NCBI GenBank assembly: GCA_013397865.1
Contig: VZTI01002341.1
Coordinates: 249,527-313,526, forward strand
Length of the DNA stretch: 64,000 bases
Direction: 5' to 3'
From: Struthidea cinerea
Lineage: Eukaryota; Chordata; Aves; Passeriformes; Corcoracidae
Part shown: positions 52,447 to 63,664 of the stretch, piece after piece
How the letters are laid out: the number at the start of each line of letters is the position of its first letter
Position numbering within the stretch: position 1 is the stretch's first letter
Translations under genes and position numbers: made by a program
Notes under the pieces: model-generated
Databases searched by the model: none
Told to the model about the DNA's origin: nothing
The model's input: only the letters and a program-made list of their open reading frames with translations

Positions 52447-54799
52447 AAAACCAAAAACAAAAACACTTCAGAGAGTAGAAGATACCATCCTGAAACAAAT
52501 AAAATTATAAAACTGGTTCTTTTATTTTGAAAGTATGTATCTAGAACAGATGCTAAACACACTGCTAAAGACAAAGGGTTGGCAGCCTTTCTCCTCTGCT
52601 CTTAGGTTATAGTTTCAGTGCAGTCACAAATATAAAACTCAGATATTAAACTGAATATTAATGAAAGCTGATCATTTTTTAGGCTTGAAATAGACCATTT
52701 CACAAAGCTGAATTTCTAATTTCTTGAATTTTGAAAGGTAAGAGAAATCTAGTGAAGGCATAGAATTTGATTAAAATAAAATTTACTAAGGATAAGCTAT
52801 CCATTTAAAGTTCCCTTTACACATGATGAAGACAAACAGCATGAACCATTGAATGGATTCACAGATAAGGTGGAGAAGGAGTCTATTGTGTTTCCTGGGA
52901 ATAACTGAGCAAAGGACCTTTGAATATTGAGAAATGAATAGAATAATTTAGTGTAGATTAAATGCAAAACAGAGTGAATGGGGGAAAAAGAGTAAACTTC
53001 ATCCACATAGTGATGGTCCTGCAAACCCAGGAATGAAACCTTGTCTTTGTAATTGGTAATTCTATTGAAATGCTAGTTCAGTGCTCAGTACTGGCCAGAA
53101 TACTAAGCTTTATTAGGAGAGGACTAGTGGAAAATAAAAACCTAAATCAAAAAACAAACCCAGTATTTTTACTGAATGTACACTGAAATAAAAAAGATCT
53201 ATTATATTCAGTCTAAAAATTGCAGGTATTTTAGGTTATAACTGGAGGAAGGAACAAACAGAATTAACACCATTCCTCTGGAAAAGCAAAACTTGCTAGC
53301 TGGTCCTGCCACTACTTTTTCTTCCTATGTGGACATGCCCAGGAAAGCTGGAAGAAATGCACCTGAAAAGTTCCTCTTGAGTAGATACGACTCCTGTTCT
53401 GTGTAAGAGCAAGGTACCTGTTGCTGACATGATTTCACCTCTAGAGCGTGTGAAAGAGCACACGCAAATGACTTGCCTTAAGTTCGTTGTGTGGGATACA
53501 AAGTAAGTGTATCACAAGAACCAGATGGCAATAAACATCAGAATATCATGTAGGCACATTGTAGCAATAACTGTTTTTATAGATGTATGTGTGTACGTAA
53601 CAGAAAATTGAATCCTATCATATATATTGCTGTCATTTAAAGGCTTTATGTAAGTTCTTCATTATCGCAATTTTTGCCACATTATCAATACTGCATATTC
53701 ATTGTCTCTTGCTTGTTCCACAGGATAGAATATGCTTATATTGTTCCATGATGTGGTTTGTTTCAACACTGTTTATATGGAACGGCCCTCTCCACTCTGA
53801 ATGTTCTGTTTCTTTGACATGTGAACCATCTGTGCTTGAATTATCAATGTTGAGGGTTATCTACAGGCTTAACTGTTATTTGAAAATTTATAATGTAAAT
53901 AAAATCACAATGGGTAGGTATAAAACAGGTGCTTGAATTACAGGTGAAAAACTATTTAACTTGGAAATTTTATGTGCCCATATATTGCCTATAAAATGTA
54001 TTTTTCCAGTAGTATATGTGATGCTGTACGGTCCATTCTCTTACTAAATATGTTATGCATAAAATAAAGAAATTCTTATGATAATAAAGCAATACACCCA
54101 AGATTCAAATGTCAGAATATAAAGCAAATATAGACAAATTCCATCAAAAAATATAGTCACCCAGAAGGAAGTAATTCAGATGAAGTTTCTGCATAGAAAT
54201 AAAAACAACTGTAAATCATATGATATTGTTTTGCATTGCTCCTTTCAGCTTTAATCACCCGCAGCAATGATAGGTGGCAGATGAAGACGTAGTGAAGTGG
54301 AACTAAGTGGATTTAGCTCTCTCATTGATCCGGCTTGATATGGTCTGTCTGTCCAGGATTTCTCAATGCCAAACAGCCCATTTACAGTAGTAATAATTTT
54401 GAATGTGCTGCATGGCTCCCAGAAACTCTAGGCAACTCTTCTTTGCATGTACAAGCTGATCTGAAGATCTGCAGTATGTTTAATCTGTTCTTTTTACATT
54501 TAGTGTGAGTTCTCTGCAAATGTATGGTTGGCACTCTGTGCACACTGGTAGTAACACAGTCCTTGTTAGGAAACAGGACACATCCCCAAAGTTCTGTTCA
54601 GGTTTACCCAGACTTAAAATCATCTTAAAGCATGTGCTTCCATGTCATGTGCTGCAATCTCTAGACAAGGATCAAGGTACTTGTGTTCTGGGTGGCTGGC
54701 AAACATACAAGGTCATAAGAGGCAAGATAATTTGTTTTGTTTATTGCTGTCTTCAGCTACCAAATGGAAGGGCACAGGAAATAGAGGTGGACTTTTCTT
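45206..54799. other. AT-rich DNA with an assembly gap
   Basis: More than 9 kb without a recognisable gene. A weak resemblance to very old CR1 near 46390-46560 could not be confirmed. The only marked feature is the A-rich tract with a 51-base N run at 52281-52465. Open frames are under 100 codons outside the poly-A/poly-T artefacts. Confidence 0.6.
52281..52465. repeat. A-rich tract containing a 51-base N gap
   Basis: A-rich sequence with scattered C runs up to 52346, N fills 52347-52397, and further A-rich sequence follows to about 52465. The gap length may be an estimate. Polyphenylalanine-like frames on the minus strand here are meaningless. Confidence 0.95.
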
Positions 54800-55072
54800 G
54801 AAGACAGACAGTAACAGGAGAAAAGGCAAAACCCACAATTTTGAGCAAGGAAAATTCCTCTTAGATCTAAGGAAAGCTTATACTGTGTGAACAGCAAAAT
54901 ACTGAAGCAGGCTGCCCAGAGGCATTGTGGAATTTACATCACTGGAGATACTCAAAACTCAGCTGAGCAATGTCCTGAGCAAAATGACCCATTGAGCCTG
55001 CTTCAAGCAGGAAGTTGGATTGGATGACCTCCAGAGGTCTTTCTCATTTTACATAATTCTGTGAGTCTATAA
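54800..55072 (+). mobile_element. CR1 LINE 3' end, sense, diverged
   Basis: The order of blocks fits a CR1 end: 'acaggagaaaaggcaaaa', a degraded 'ttcctcttagatctaagg', 'gaagcaggctgcccagagg', 'ctggagatactcaaaactc', 'ttggattggatgacctcc' and a final 'taattctgtgagtctata'. Divergence is higher than in the other CR1 copies, so it is probably older. Non-coding. Confidence 0.85.
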
Positions 55073-55474
55073 ACTGCCTGAAAGAGACTGAAATCAGCTG
55101 CTAAGTCTGAAAGTCACATGCTATCACCTTGTCATCTAGATAGTGTCTTTGCTATTGCTTATCATAAAATAAATGCAATACAAAGCAAGCTTTTGTTTAT
55201 CCCTCTCCTTTCCAACAAGGCAATAATTTATCTCAGAGACTCCATCCTGATAATCACTCCAGTGTTATATTCCTCTACTTTCCTTTGTTATTTCCAAGCT
55301 CACCAAACCTGTGTCAGATTCCAGGGTGTTTATTCAAATAAAATCTGTTCCACTAGAATTACTGTGATATGCAGTCCTTAAAATTTTACAGTTGATTTGG
55401 ATTTAACTGATTATATTTGTATATAGTAGCATTGACACAATGATTGTAATTAGAAGTTTTAGATGAGTCCTTTT
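55073..55474. other. Short spacer between two CR1 elements
   Basis: No gene or repeat is recognised. One 87-codon open frame (55118-55381) has no visible domain. Confidence 0.5.
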
Positions 55475-56510
55475 TTATTGATGCAGCCTTTTTAGAAAGG
55501 ACAGGCAGGAGAGATGAGGGGGCAGTGTAGCCCTTTATGTCAATGACCAGCTGGAGCGCATGGAGCTCTGCCTGGGGATGGATGAGGAGCCAGCCAAGAG
55601 ATCTGTAGTAAAGAGAAGGCATAGACAGGGGACATTATAGTGGGGATCTGCTACAGGCCACCTGACCAGGAAGAATGAGTGGATGGGGCCCTCTACAGAC
55701 AGATAGGGGCAGACCTATATTCACAAGCCCTGATCTTCATGGGGCACCTCAACCACCCTGACATCTGTTGCAGAGACAACACAGCAGGGCATAAACAGTC
55801 CTAGAGGGCTCTGGAATGTGTTGAGGGTAACTTCCCACAATTTGGGGGTGTTGGTGGATGAGAAGCTCAATGTGAGCTGCCAATGTGCACTTGCAGCTAA
55901 AGAGCCAATCTTACACTTGGTTGCATCAAAAGCAGTGTGGCCATCAGGCCTGGGGATGTGATTCTGCACCTCTACTTTGCTCTCGTGAGACCCCACCTGG
56001 AGCACTGCATCAAGCTCTAGGGTCTCCAAAATATGAAGGACATGGACCTGCAGGAGTGAGTTCAGAGGAGAGACACGAGGATGATCACAGCAGGGCTGGA
56101 GCACCTGTCATGTGAAGACAGGCTGAGACAGCTGGGATTATTTAGCCTGGAGAAGAATAGATTTTGGGGAGATCTTAAAGCACCTTCCGGTACCGAAATG
56201 GGGCTACAAGAGAGGTGGAGTGGGACTTTTTACAAGGGCGTGTAGTGATAGGACAAGGTGAAATAGCTTTAAACTGAAAGAGCGCTGGTTTAGATTAGAT
56301 ATTAGGAAAAAATTCTTTACTGTGAGAGTGATGAGGCACTGGAACAGGTTGCCCAGAGAAGCTGTGGATGCCTCATCCCTGGAAGTGTTTAAGGCCAGGC
56401 TGGATGGAGCTCTAAGCAACCTAGTCTTTATATAGGTGTCTGTCCATGGCAGAGGGGTTGAAGTAGGTGATTTTTAATGTCCCTTTCAACCCAAACCATT
56501 CTATACTTCT
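55475..56510 (+). mobile_element. CR1 LINE with internal deletion, sense
   Basis: The first part (to about 55835) is from the endonuclease region of CR1 ORF2. One frame reads DIIVGICYRPPDQEE, a stop, then LYRQIG, and a diverged GHLNHPDIC where the family has GDFNHPDIC. The sequence then jumps to the C-terminal reverse transcriptase region ('tttgggggtgttggtgg', 'gagaccccacctggagcac', 'aaggacatggacctgcagg') and continues into the 3' UTR ('ttagattagatattagg', 'gaggcactggaacagg', 'ttcaacccaaaccattc'). The central part of ORF2, including the catalytic reverse transcriptase motifs, is absent. In-frame stops and frameshifts confirm that it is dead. Confidence 0.93.
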
Positions 56511-57463
56511 GATATGATACAAAATTTCTTGCTAGATTTTTTTTCCCAGTAATTTTATTCATTCAAAGTGATTATTACAAATATATTTATTTGTTTCAAA
56601 TAGTAAGAATGCACATCTATTGAGTGTCCTAACAAATCTACAGTCAAATATTAGCAGAACTTAACTCATTGATTTGCCTTCAGTAATACACCTCCTGCAC
56701 AATCCTTATGTAGTATAGAAACAGCTTGCCCCCTCAAAGTGTAATTGATCAGTAGGAAATAGATTCTAAGCACATTTTTAGGCACACAGCTCCCAGTGAA
56801 TTTTAGAAGAAAATTAAAACTCTGTTTCTGATTAAATGAACAGCAACATACAGAGTCAGGATTTGGATGAAAATACAGGGATCAGATAGTTTAGAATGTA
56901 TTCTCTCTGATTATTCTTCTTTTTCATTTCCTTAACACAAATGACAAATATTTCATTCAGTTAAATGTTAGTGATAACTGAACATAGAAAATACATACAT
57001 TTGTACTCATGGTTCTGGTTTTCCATCTGTATGACATTTTGTGAACAGGGTTTGTTGATACTAGCTTAGGTTCCTTTCCCAAGATATATACAATAGATTC
57101 AGTGGTTTTGATTCAGCTCATGACATTTGGGAAATTAGTCTTAGGTCAACATTGCTGGTTTAGCAAATAGTCATGACAGTACTACTTTTTAAATTATCTT
57201 TCGTCTCAGAAAATACACTACACTAAAGAATGCCCAGAGATTCCTCTTGTGCTCACAGGGAATACTCTGCTGCTTTTTTTTCAGATATAAACATTATATC
57301 TGAAAAAAAAATCAGGTTATACCAACACAGATAACAGCAGAGAACATTACTCAACTTGTGTCTGTGGTACTCTGCGGGTAAGTTTCTGCATAACAATTGC
57401 ATCCCATTTAATTGCACTGTTTCCCCCAAATCTTTGCCACATATTCTCAGTGATCTATTTATC
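56511..57463. other. AT-rich DNA without a recognisable gene
   Basis: No gene is recognised. It contains the long perfect palindrome at 57274-57310. Confidence 0.6.
57274..57310. repeat. Perfect palindrome, 17-bp arms, 3-base loop
   Basis: ttttttttcagatataa is followed by aca and then its exact complement. It could extrude as a tight hairpin. There is no terminal inverted-repeat transposon around it that I can see. It lies about 150 bp before the SINE. Confidence 0.95.
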
Positions 57464-57602
57464 CTGAGATGAGCTCAGTTGGTTAGAGCATGGTGCTAAT
57501 AATGCCAAGGTTGCAGGTTTGATCCTTGTAGCAGCCATTCATTGAAGACTTGAACTCAATGTTCCCTTCCAATTTAGAATATTCTGTGGTTCTGTGATTA
57601 TA
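57464..57602 (+). mobile_element. tRNA-Ile-derived SINE with CR1-like tail (TguSINE1-like)
   Basis: The 5' half follows a tRNA-Ile: 'gagctcagttgg' (A box, 57471-57482), 'ggtgctaataatgcc' with an AAT anticodon at 57498-57500, and 'ggtttgatcct' (B box, 57516-57526). The second half reads 'gacttgaactcaatgttccc', 'ttccaatttagaatattc' and 'tgtggttctgtgatta', which is a CR1 3' end. Such a fusion lets a polymerase III transcript be copied by CR1 enzymes in trans. The structure matches TguSINE1, described in passerine birds. Base changes in the acceptor-stem region argue against a working tRNA gene. Family name from memory. Confidence 0.88.
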
Positions 57603-58671
57603 ACTTTAAAATTTCAAATTACCAGTGAGGCAGTTACCAGTTGGTCTAACATGTACAATTGTTTCTAAGTGTGTCTGTAATAGGATCTATTTTGGATCCT
57701 GGTATGGATACTTTTCGCAAAGCTCTGGGTCCAGACAATTTTTGTTACACTTGAATTACTTGACTTAGCCAGAATATTAGGGGAGCAGGCTAGCATTTTC
57801 TAGGGATGTATACAATTTTTGTCAGTTTTGTACCACTGTCTCACAGTTACAGTTGTGTGGTAGCCAAAAAGTGCGTACAAGCAATATCCTCAAGTGCCAC
57901 AGGAAATCTAATCAAAAGAACCTAGTAGCTGTGGTTTTACTTTTGTTTTAGTCTAGTGCTGATGCTAAAATCTGTTTGGTTTTTTGTGGTGTATGTGTAT
58001 TTAGCAGCTGCACCCTGTCGGTGAAAAAGGCTCCTCAGAAGTTGTCCAGTCATTTTATAGTTTTGGATCTGAAGTACCAGAAAATGTTCCAGCTGTAAAT
58101 AATCAAGCTGGAATTCTGTCTGGCAGATAGCTGCCATAAACTCAGTTTGTCAAATACCTTCTAGTGTTACTCATACTGGGACTAGAACACGCTCCCAGCC
58201 CTGCATGAAGTTTAACAGCTGCTGGGGCTGTGCTAATATGTCAGAGCATGCTGAGATATTTGGGCACAGGCTGTCACCCTGCCCACATTACAGGGGGAGC
58301 ACATTGTGGCTTCGTGTACTCTCTGCAAAGGCGCCCCAAATGGGCAGTAGAGACTTGGCACTGAAACGCTCAGGCCATCTTGCTTCAGCCATGGCTGTGT
58401 AATTTAGTGGCACTTCCCTGCAAGGGCTGTATTTCTAGTTGAGGAGACTCAATGCTGACTGGAATCAGAGAAGCAGCACAGAAGCACAAATGCTTACTGA
58501 AATAGCCAGTAAAATGCTGTTTGGATAGCAAATGTTTTTAGCTCATTAATAATAGTATGATGTGTTTTATTCTGAATTTGTATAGCTAGAACTCCTAGGA
58601 ACCAGAGCAATGGTTGACTCCTGCTTTATTAGTGCATACTAAAATTAAAAAAATCAAGAAAGACAACCACA

Positions 58672-58750
58672 AGTAAACAAAAAAAAAAAACCAAAAAAAC
58701 AAAACAAAAAAAAACCCCTAACAAACAAAAAAACCAAAACAAAAAGAAAA
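58672..58750. repeat. A-rich tract with interspersed C
   Basis: Runs of A are broken by single or paired C in CAAA/CCAAA fashion. Confidence 0.85.
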
Positions 58751-60369
58751 TCATGGCCTCTGCTCCAGCCACTTACAATCCAAGGGCAAAGACAGTTACA
58801 ATATTAGGACAAAACAGAATATAGTGAAACTGGAAAAGATGGTAACAGAGAATAAATGCAAAAGTTTACAGGAGGTGATAAGAAGGGTGAGAAAAACTCC
58901 TATTCATTTCTTAGATCCACCCAGGAACATATACAAGCAACTGCATATCATGATCTATGTAAGCAACATACCGTACCTCTTAGCAAAACTTACTAGGTTA
59001 AGGAACAGGCTAAGGAACATCCTGTACTTACTGGATAAGTATCCCTAAGGATGCTTCATGTACAGTCAGCTTTGAATCAGGACAGAACCTGAACCTATTT
59101 TCACTGTGCCCAAACATTATAGCTACAGATATAGATATATGATATGGATATAGAAGATATATACATGAGAGGCCATAATCTCAGCAGCATAGATATCAAA
59201 AAACAGATCAGAGGAAGACTTAAAAAAAAAATGAAATAACTTTGCAGATATCTAGAATGATTAACAGAGGTCATAGAAGCTTGCTGAAAGCATAACATGA
59301 GCTTGGGAGAGACCAGCATCAAATATTGACCAAGGGTATGAAATGATCACTTATGGCAATGACTGGAAGGTTAACTTGTTCCAGGAATAAAGTATGAAGG
59401 ACCAGGAAAATAAAGGCAAACAATGTCTGGAAGATAAGAACTGGTGGAGGCATGTTTTGCCCCTTGCAATATGGGGTAAAAATGCAGAAAACAGGTGAAA
59501 AAGTTGTTAGGGTAATTGAGAGGGTAACTTAATTATTTAACCAACAGAGAGGTGATAAAAGAGACAAGAAAAAAAGTCATAAAATATTGTTAGAAATTTT
59601 AATGATTTTGAATAAAATATTTCTTCTTTTTGGTCCTCCAATATGAAGAAGCCTGCAGATATTTACAAAATGCTGAAAAATTTTCAGAGAATCATTTGGA
59701 TAATGAGTATAATTCTCATTCAACATTGAAACAGTGCAAAGGTCTACACACCATTTAGCTTCACTCTAACTAAAAAAGCAGAGCATTAACATGACTTAAG
59801 TGATACATAGCCTTGTGCAAGTCCTCTGCAGAGGGTGAGTTTCATCCTAAGGGAAGGTTAGGTAGTACATTGTGTATTTGAATGAATGGTTTCGTTCAAA
59901 AATTCTTAGAATAACAACACTACCGGGCATTCTGTGCAGAAACATGAAAGTTTATTCATTAACTGGTTGTCTGATAATACCTACAACATTTGCATGTTCT
60001 TATAATCACCAAGTCGTTTCTGCATAGTGAGTGGACATATGAACCTTCAGACTTCTAAGTCTGTTTCAAGGATGCATTGTACACACCTGTAGGACTTACA
60101 CACAATGGTGAGATGGGATTACTCAGGTTTTGCAGTGGGGATCCCCCGTTTGCTGGCTTTCATTTCTTCAAGTTGCATGCAGTCCTTTAGACTGATACCT
60201 CTGTCTTGTCCACTGGATACACTCCTGTAAGTCCCTGAGCATACCATTATATATGGGCAAAATAACAGAAGATTTGAAGTCTTAGCCTTTTTGGTTCCAG
60301 TCCAGGATCTCTTTGCCCACTTATACCTCAGTTATTGTTTCAGCTGTTCCATTAATCTCATCAGTCTGG

Positions 60370-60444
60370 CAACAACAACAACGACAACAACAACAAACCA
60401 AAAAAAACCAAACCAAAAAAACCCAACAAACAAACAAAAAAAAA
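60370..60444. repeat. CAA microsatellite grading into A/C-rich tract
   Basis: aacaacaacaacgacaac-type repeats pass into CCAAA and CAAA runs. Confidence 0.9.
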
Positions 60445-61124
60445 TTTGGACAGAAAAATGCCCGTAGAAATATTCTGACTGCTCTTTTTTTCCCTACATT
60501 ATCTTCTGTGTGATTTTGTTACTATTACATGAAAATTAGTGTCTGTCTGATTTTAGCTGGTGCCTGTTCTCATCTTCATTTCTTTGTCTTCATTCTGTGC
60601 AAATCCAGGTTAAAGCAAGTCTCAGCATGAATTTATAAGTCAGATTGTTCCTGACAAGTAAGTTCAAAATGTAAATTTCATTCTTTCAGTGTCAATATAA
60701 TTTCTTTTCCTGTAAAAGAAAAAAAAAAAGGAAAAATTAAAGTGTTATATTTTTCCCTTTTCTCTTTTTCTTTCTCCAGTCCAGGAAATAAATTAAAAAG
60801 TAACAATTTACTTCCCCATTTCTCTTTTCACTTGTAAATATGAATGCTTTTTTATGTCAGTCTAAGACTTTCAGAAGCTAGAATGGTAACAACATACTCA
60901 TTTTCATGTCATGCCATCATGCCATAGCAATCTGTCTCTTCCTAACTAATAATAGATCTCTCCAATTAAGAACAGGTGTCTATGAGTAAAAAAAACTATT
61001 GCAATTATCAACACTTTAGCTGTAAATAGAACATGGAGAGGGTGAATTTTACTCCTTGATATTGGGGGCTGAATTCTTTATTGTCCCCCTAAGAATACAC
61101 CTTGGTTTTTCCTATTACATGCCC

Positions 61125-61520
61125 TTTAGGGACATGAAAGACAGTAATTAAATCCCCTTTTACCCTAGTCCCTCAGTTACTTTTCATATGCAGTATGTTC
61201 CAGATTCCTAATCATCTTGGTGATCTTTTGCTACACTCAATCCACTTTATGATTAGTGGGCTGAAACTGGACATGGAATCCCAAATGCAGCGCAATAGGT
61301 GTTGACTAGCGGGGAATAGTCCCTTGTCTTAACCAGCTGCTTATGTTTATGGCGATGAAGTTTGGCCTTCATCACTGCAAGGGCACATTGCTGACTCACA
61401 TACTACTCCTTGTCCACCAGAACCCCCAAGGCCTTTTCCCCATCCCTTAAGCTCCCAGTCTGCAGTGGTGTAGAGGACTGTCCTGCGTTTCCTCGGCACA
61501 TTCCTGCAGATGTTTACACC
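61125..61520 (-). mobile_element. Old CR1 LINE relic, antisense
   Basis: The plus strand follows the complement of the CR1 ORF2 C-terminal region: 'gggctgaaactggacatgg', 'gcggggaatagtcccttg', 'aagggcacattgctgac', 'ccttgtccaccagaacccc' and 'caaggccttttcccc'. No 3' tail is present, and it is much more diverged than the CR1 at 44491-45205, so it is an older internal fragment. Boundaries are approximate. Confidence 0.72.
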
Positions 61521-61960
61521 ATCTGAGCAGAAACACGGGCTCCAGTGTACCAAACATTCCCCCAGGCTGGTGCTACCCACAAAGCTGCAATTTCCAAATG
61601 CCTGGCACTCTCAGACACCCTGCTTCTGAAATGGTTCTGAGCATGCTCGGGTACCTATGGGTATTTAAGGATTTTCAGGATGAGCAGGCACCAGATGCTA
61701 TATGCGTATTTCCATAGGATGAAAGGCAATGCAGGGAATCTCTGTGGAACAGAATTGACTTTGCCTGAGAAAATATTGATCATTAGATGACCTGTTTGCT
61801 CTGTGCAACAACATAAATACATGAATGATGGCCCAGCAGAAGAAAAGCACTGACACCCCCTGTTGCTGGAGTCCTATAGATGTCACTATATTATCTCTGT
61901 GCCACGTTTGTTCCTCTTTCACTTTTTACATAAATTTATACAAAATACTATCCCTCACCA

Positions 61961-62032
61961 CCAAAATAACCTCCAAAATAAACAAGAAAAAAACAACCAA
62001 CCAAACAAACAACATCCCCCAAAACAACCCAA
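61961..62032. repeat. A/C-rich simple tract
   Basis: ccaaaa, caacc and caaac runs with little G or T. Confidence 0.85.
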
Positions 62033-62627
62033 CTTTGCCGTCCTCATTCCTCTCTGAAAGGCAATATCCCATGTAAAAATGTAGTTTGTGCTGACAAGTT
62101 GTGAATACGCACAAAATACGGAGGAGCTAATATGCTAGTCTGAGCATAGAGAGCAGCTGTTTTCTCTTCCTTATGTTGGATGAAAATTCTGTCTTCTGAT
62201 GTCATAACTTCCATTTTCATGCAAAATTTCACTAAAATAAATATTTTAAAAATTCAAATCTGCTTCACTGAAATAAATTAACCCAGAAACTAATCACCTG
62301 TTGATAATTCTACAGTGTTATGAATGGTTGTGATTTCATTTATTACACTATATTATCTATAGATCCAGGTGTATAATTAACATGAAAAAATCCTTTGACT
62401 TCTCCATTTTTGCTTGTATTATCTGCCTATATATTAAAGCCTATTTTACCTTTTACTTAATCAAAGTAAGTTTTTAGAATACTCTAAAAATATTCAGAGA
62501 ATATTGTTCAGCTGTACTTTCAAATGTTGCCTGTTGATTAGTTAGTTTCCAATAAAACTGTCAGCTCTAACAGTAAACTTTATCATCAAGAACTTTTTGA
62601 AAATTTTAAAATGCTCTGATAAAACAA

Positions 62628-62670
62628 ATTTAAACCAAAATTTAATTTACATTTAAACCAAAATTTAATT
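62628..62670. repeat. 20-bp direct repeat, AT-rich
   Basis: atttaaaccaaaatttaatt occurs at 62628-62647 and again at 62651-62670, separated by tac. Confidence 0.95.
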
Positions 62671-63664
62671 AAAAATTAAATCTTCTGATAGTTTATCTCT
62701 GTTTTCCTAGGAATTTTTAGTACATGTGTTTCATCTATTCAGATTTTTTTCCTCTTTGGAAACTGGCTTCACAATAATATTGAATAATTAAAGTCATAAA
62801 TTCTTACACATTTGCTATGAAATTAGTTCAGTGAAGGAAAACAAAAACATTCAGATATATGTTTGCATTTGCAGACTATGTGTTTTTGCTCCATGACAAA
62901 AACAAATTTCAAGGTTTTGTTATTCATAACCAATGCTTCAAGCCACACCTAAATTAATGAAATAATGGGGGATTTTAGCAAGGGGGGAATTTATTATATG
63001 TATGTGGTATTCTAAGAAAGTTTAATGAGAAAGTCACTTTTTTACTTCATGTCAATCAGTCTAATATTTTATCTAGCAAGAGGAAATGAACCTGCTGTTT
63101 TAAGAAATCTTTTCATATTCCCTCTGCTGGACTTTTAATAGTTGTTAAATTGATATAGGCCACTCAAGGAGCTTGTAATAAGTCTTGCAAATTTCTAGCA
63201 GAGTGTATCTCTAATAAGCTCAGATTTGCATCTTAAATCAATTTTTTTCCATACAGTTGCAAAATCTCCTAGGAAAATTTGTCGCACAATCAGTTCTAAA
63301 TAAATTATGAGACACCTCGCTGTCTAATGAGGAAATTAAAGCACAAGACAGAAAATCTGTAATTTTGAAATTATTGAAATGGCAACTTCAGTGTCATAGG
63401 TGACAGACAGTAAAAATACGCTCAAAGGAGATGAAACTCTAGAAAGATTTATTTTTCATTTCTTTTAGGCTTATTAAAATAAGATAGCATTAAACAATAT
63501 ATTTAATAATTAAACCTGTTAGTAAATATCAGCTGGTGATTAAATGTGTCACTTTGCTTGATTCCTTTGTTAAATTCCAGGGAAATCTTGAGGTCTCATT
63601 TTTTTAAAAAATGCTATTACCTATTTTAAAGGTTCTTGTCCATTTGCACTTGCCGCTAACTTTG

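Larger units (their letters stand above)
57603..61124. other. AT-rich DNA with A/C-rich simple tracts
   Basis: No gene is recognised. The interval 58160-58440 is less AT-rich but could not be assigned. A/C-rich tracts occur at 58672-58750 and 60370-60444, and a GATA-rich patch at about 59121-59165. Confidence 0.6.
61521..63664. other. AT-rich DNA without a recognisable gene
   Basis: No gene is recognised. It contains an A/C-rich tract (61961-62032) and a 20-bp direct repeat (62628-62670). Open frames are all short. Confidence 0.6.

Noticed and set aside
52232..52574. Minus-strand polyphenylalanine frames
   Set aside because: They are artefacts of the A-rich tract and the N gap.
57464..57536. 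A functional tRNA-Ile gene
   Set aside because: The acceptor-stem region is degraded, and the sequence runs directly into a CR1-like tail with no terminator, as in a SINE.
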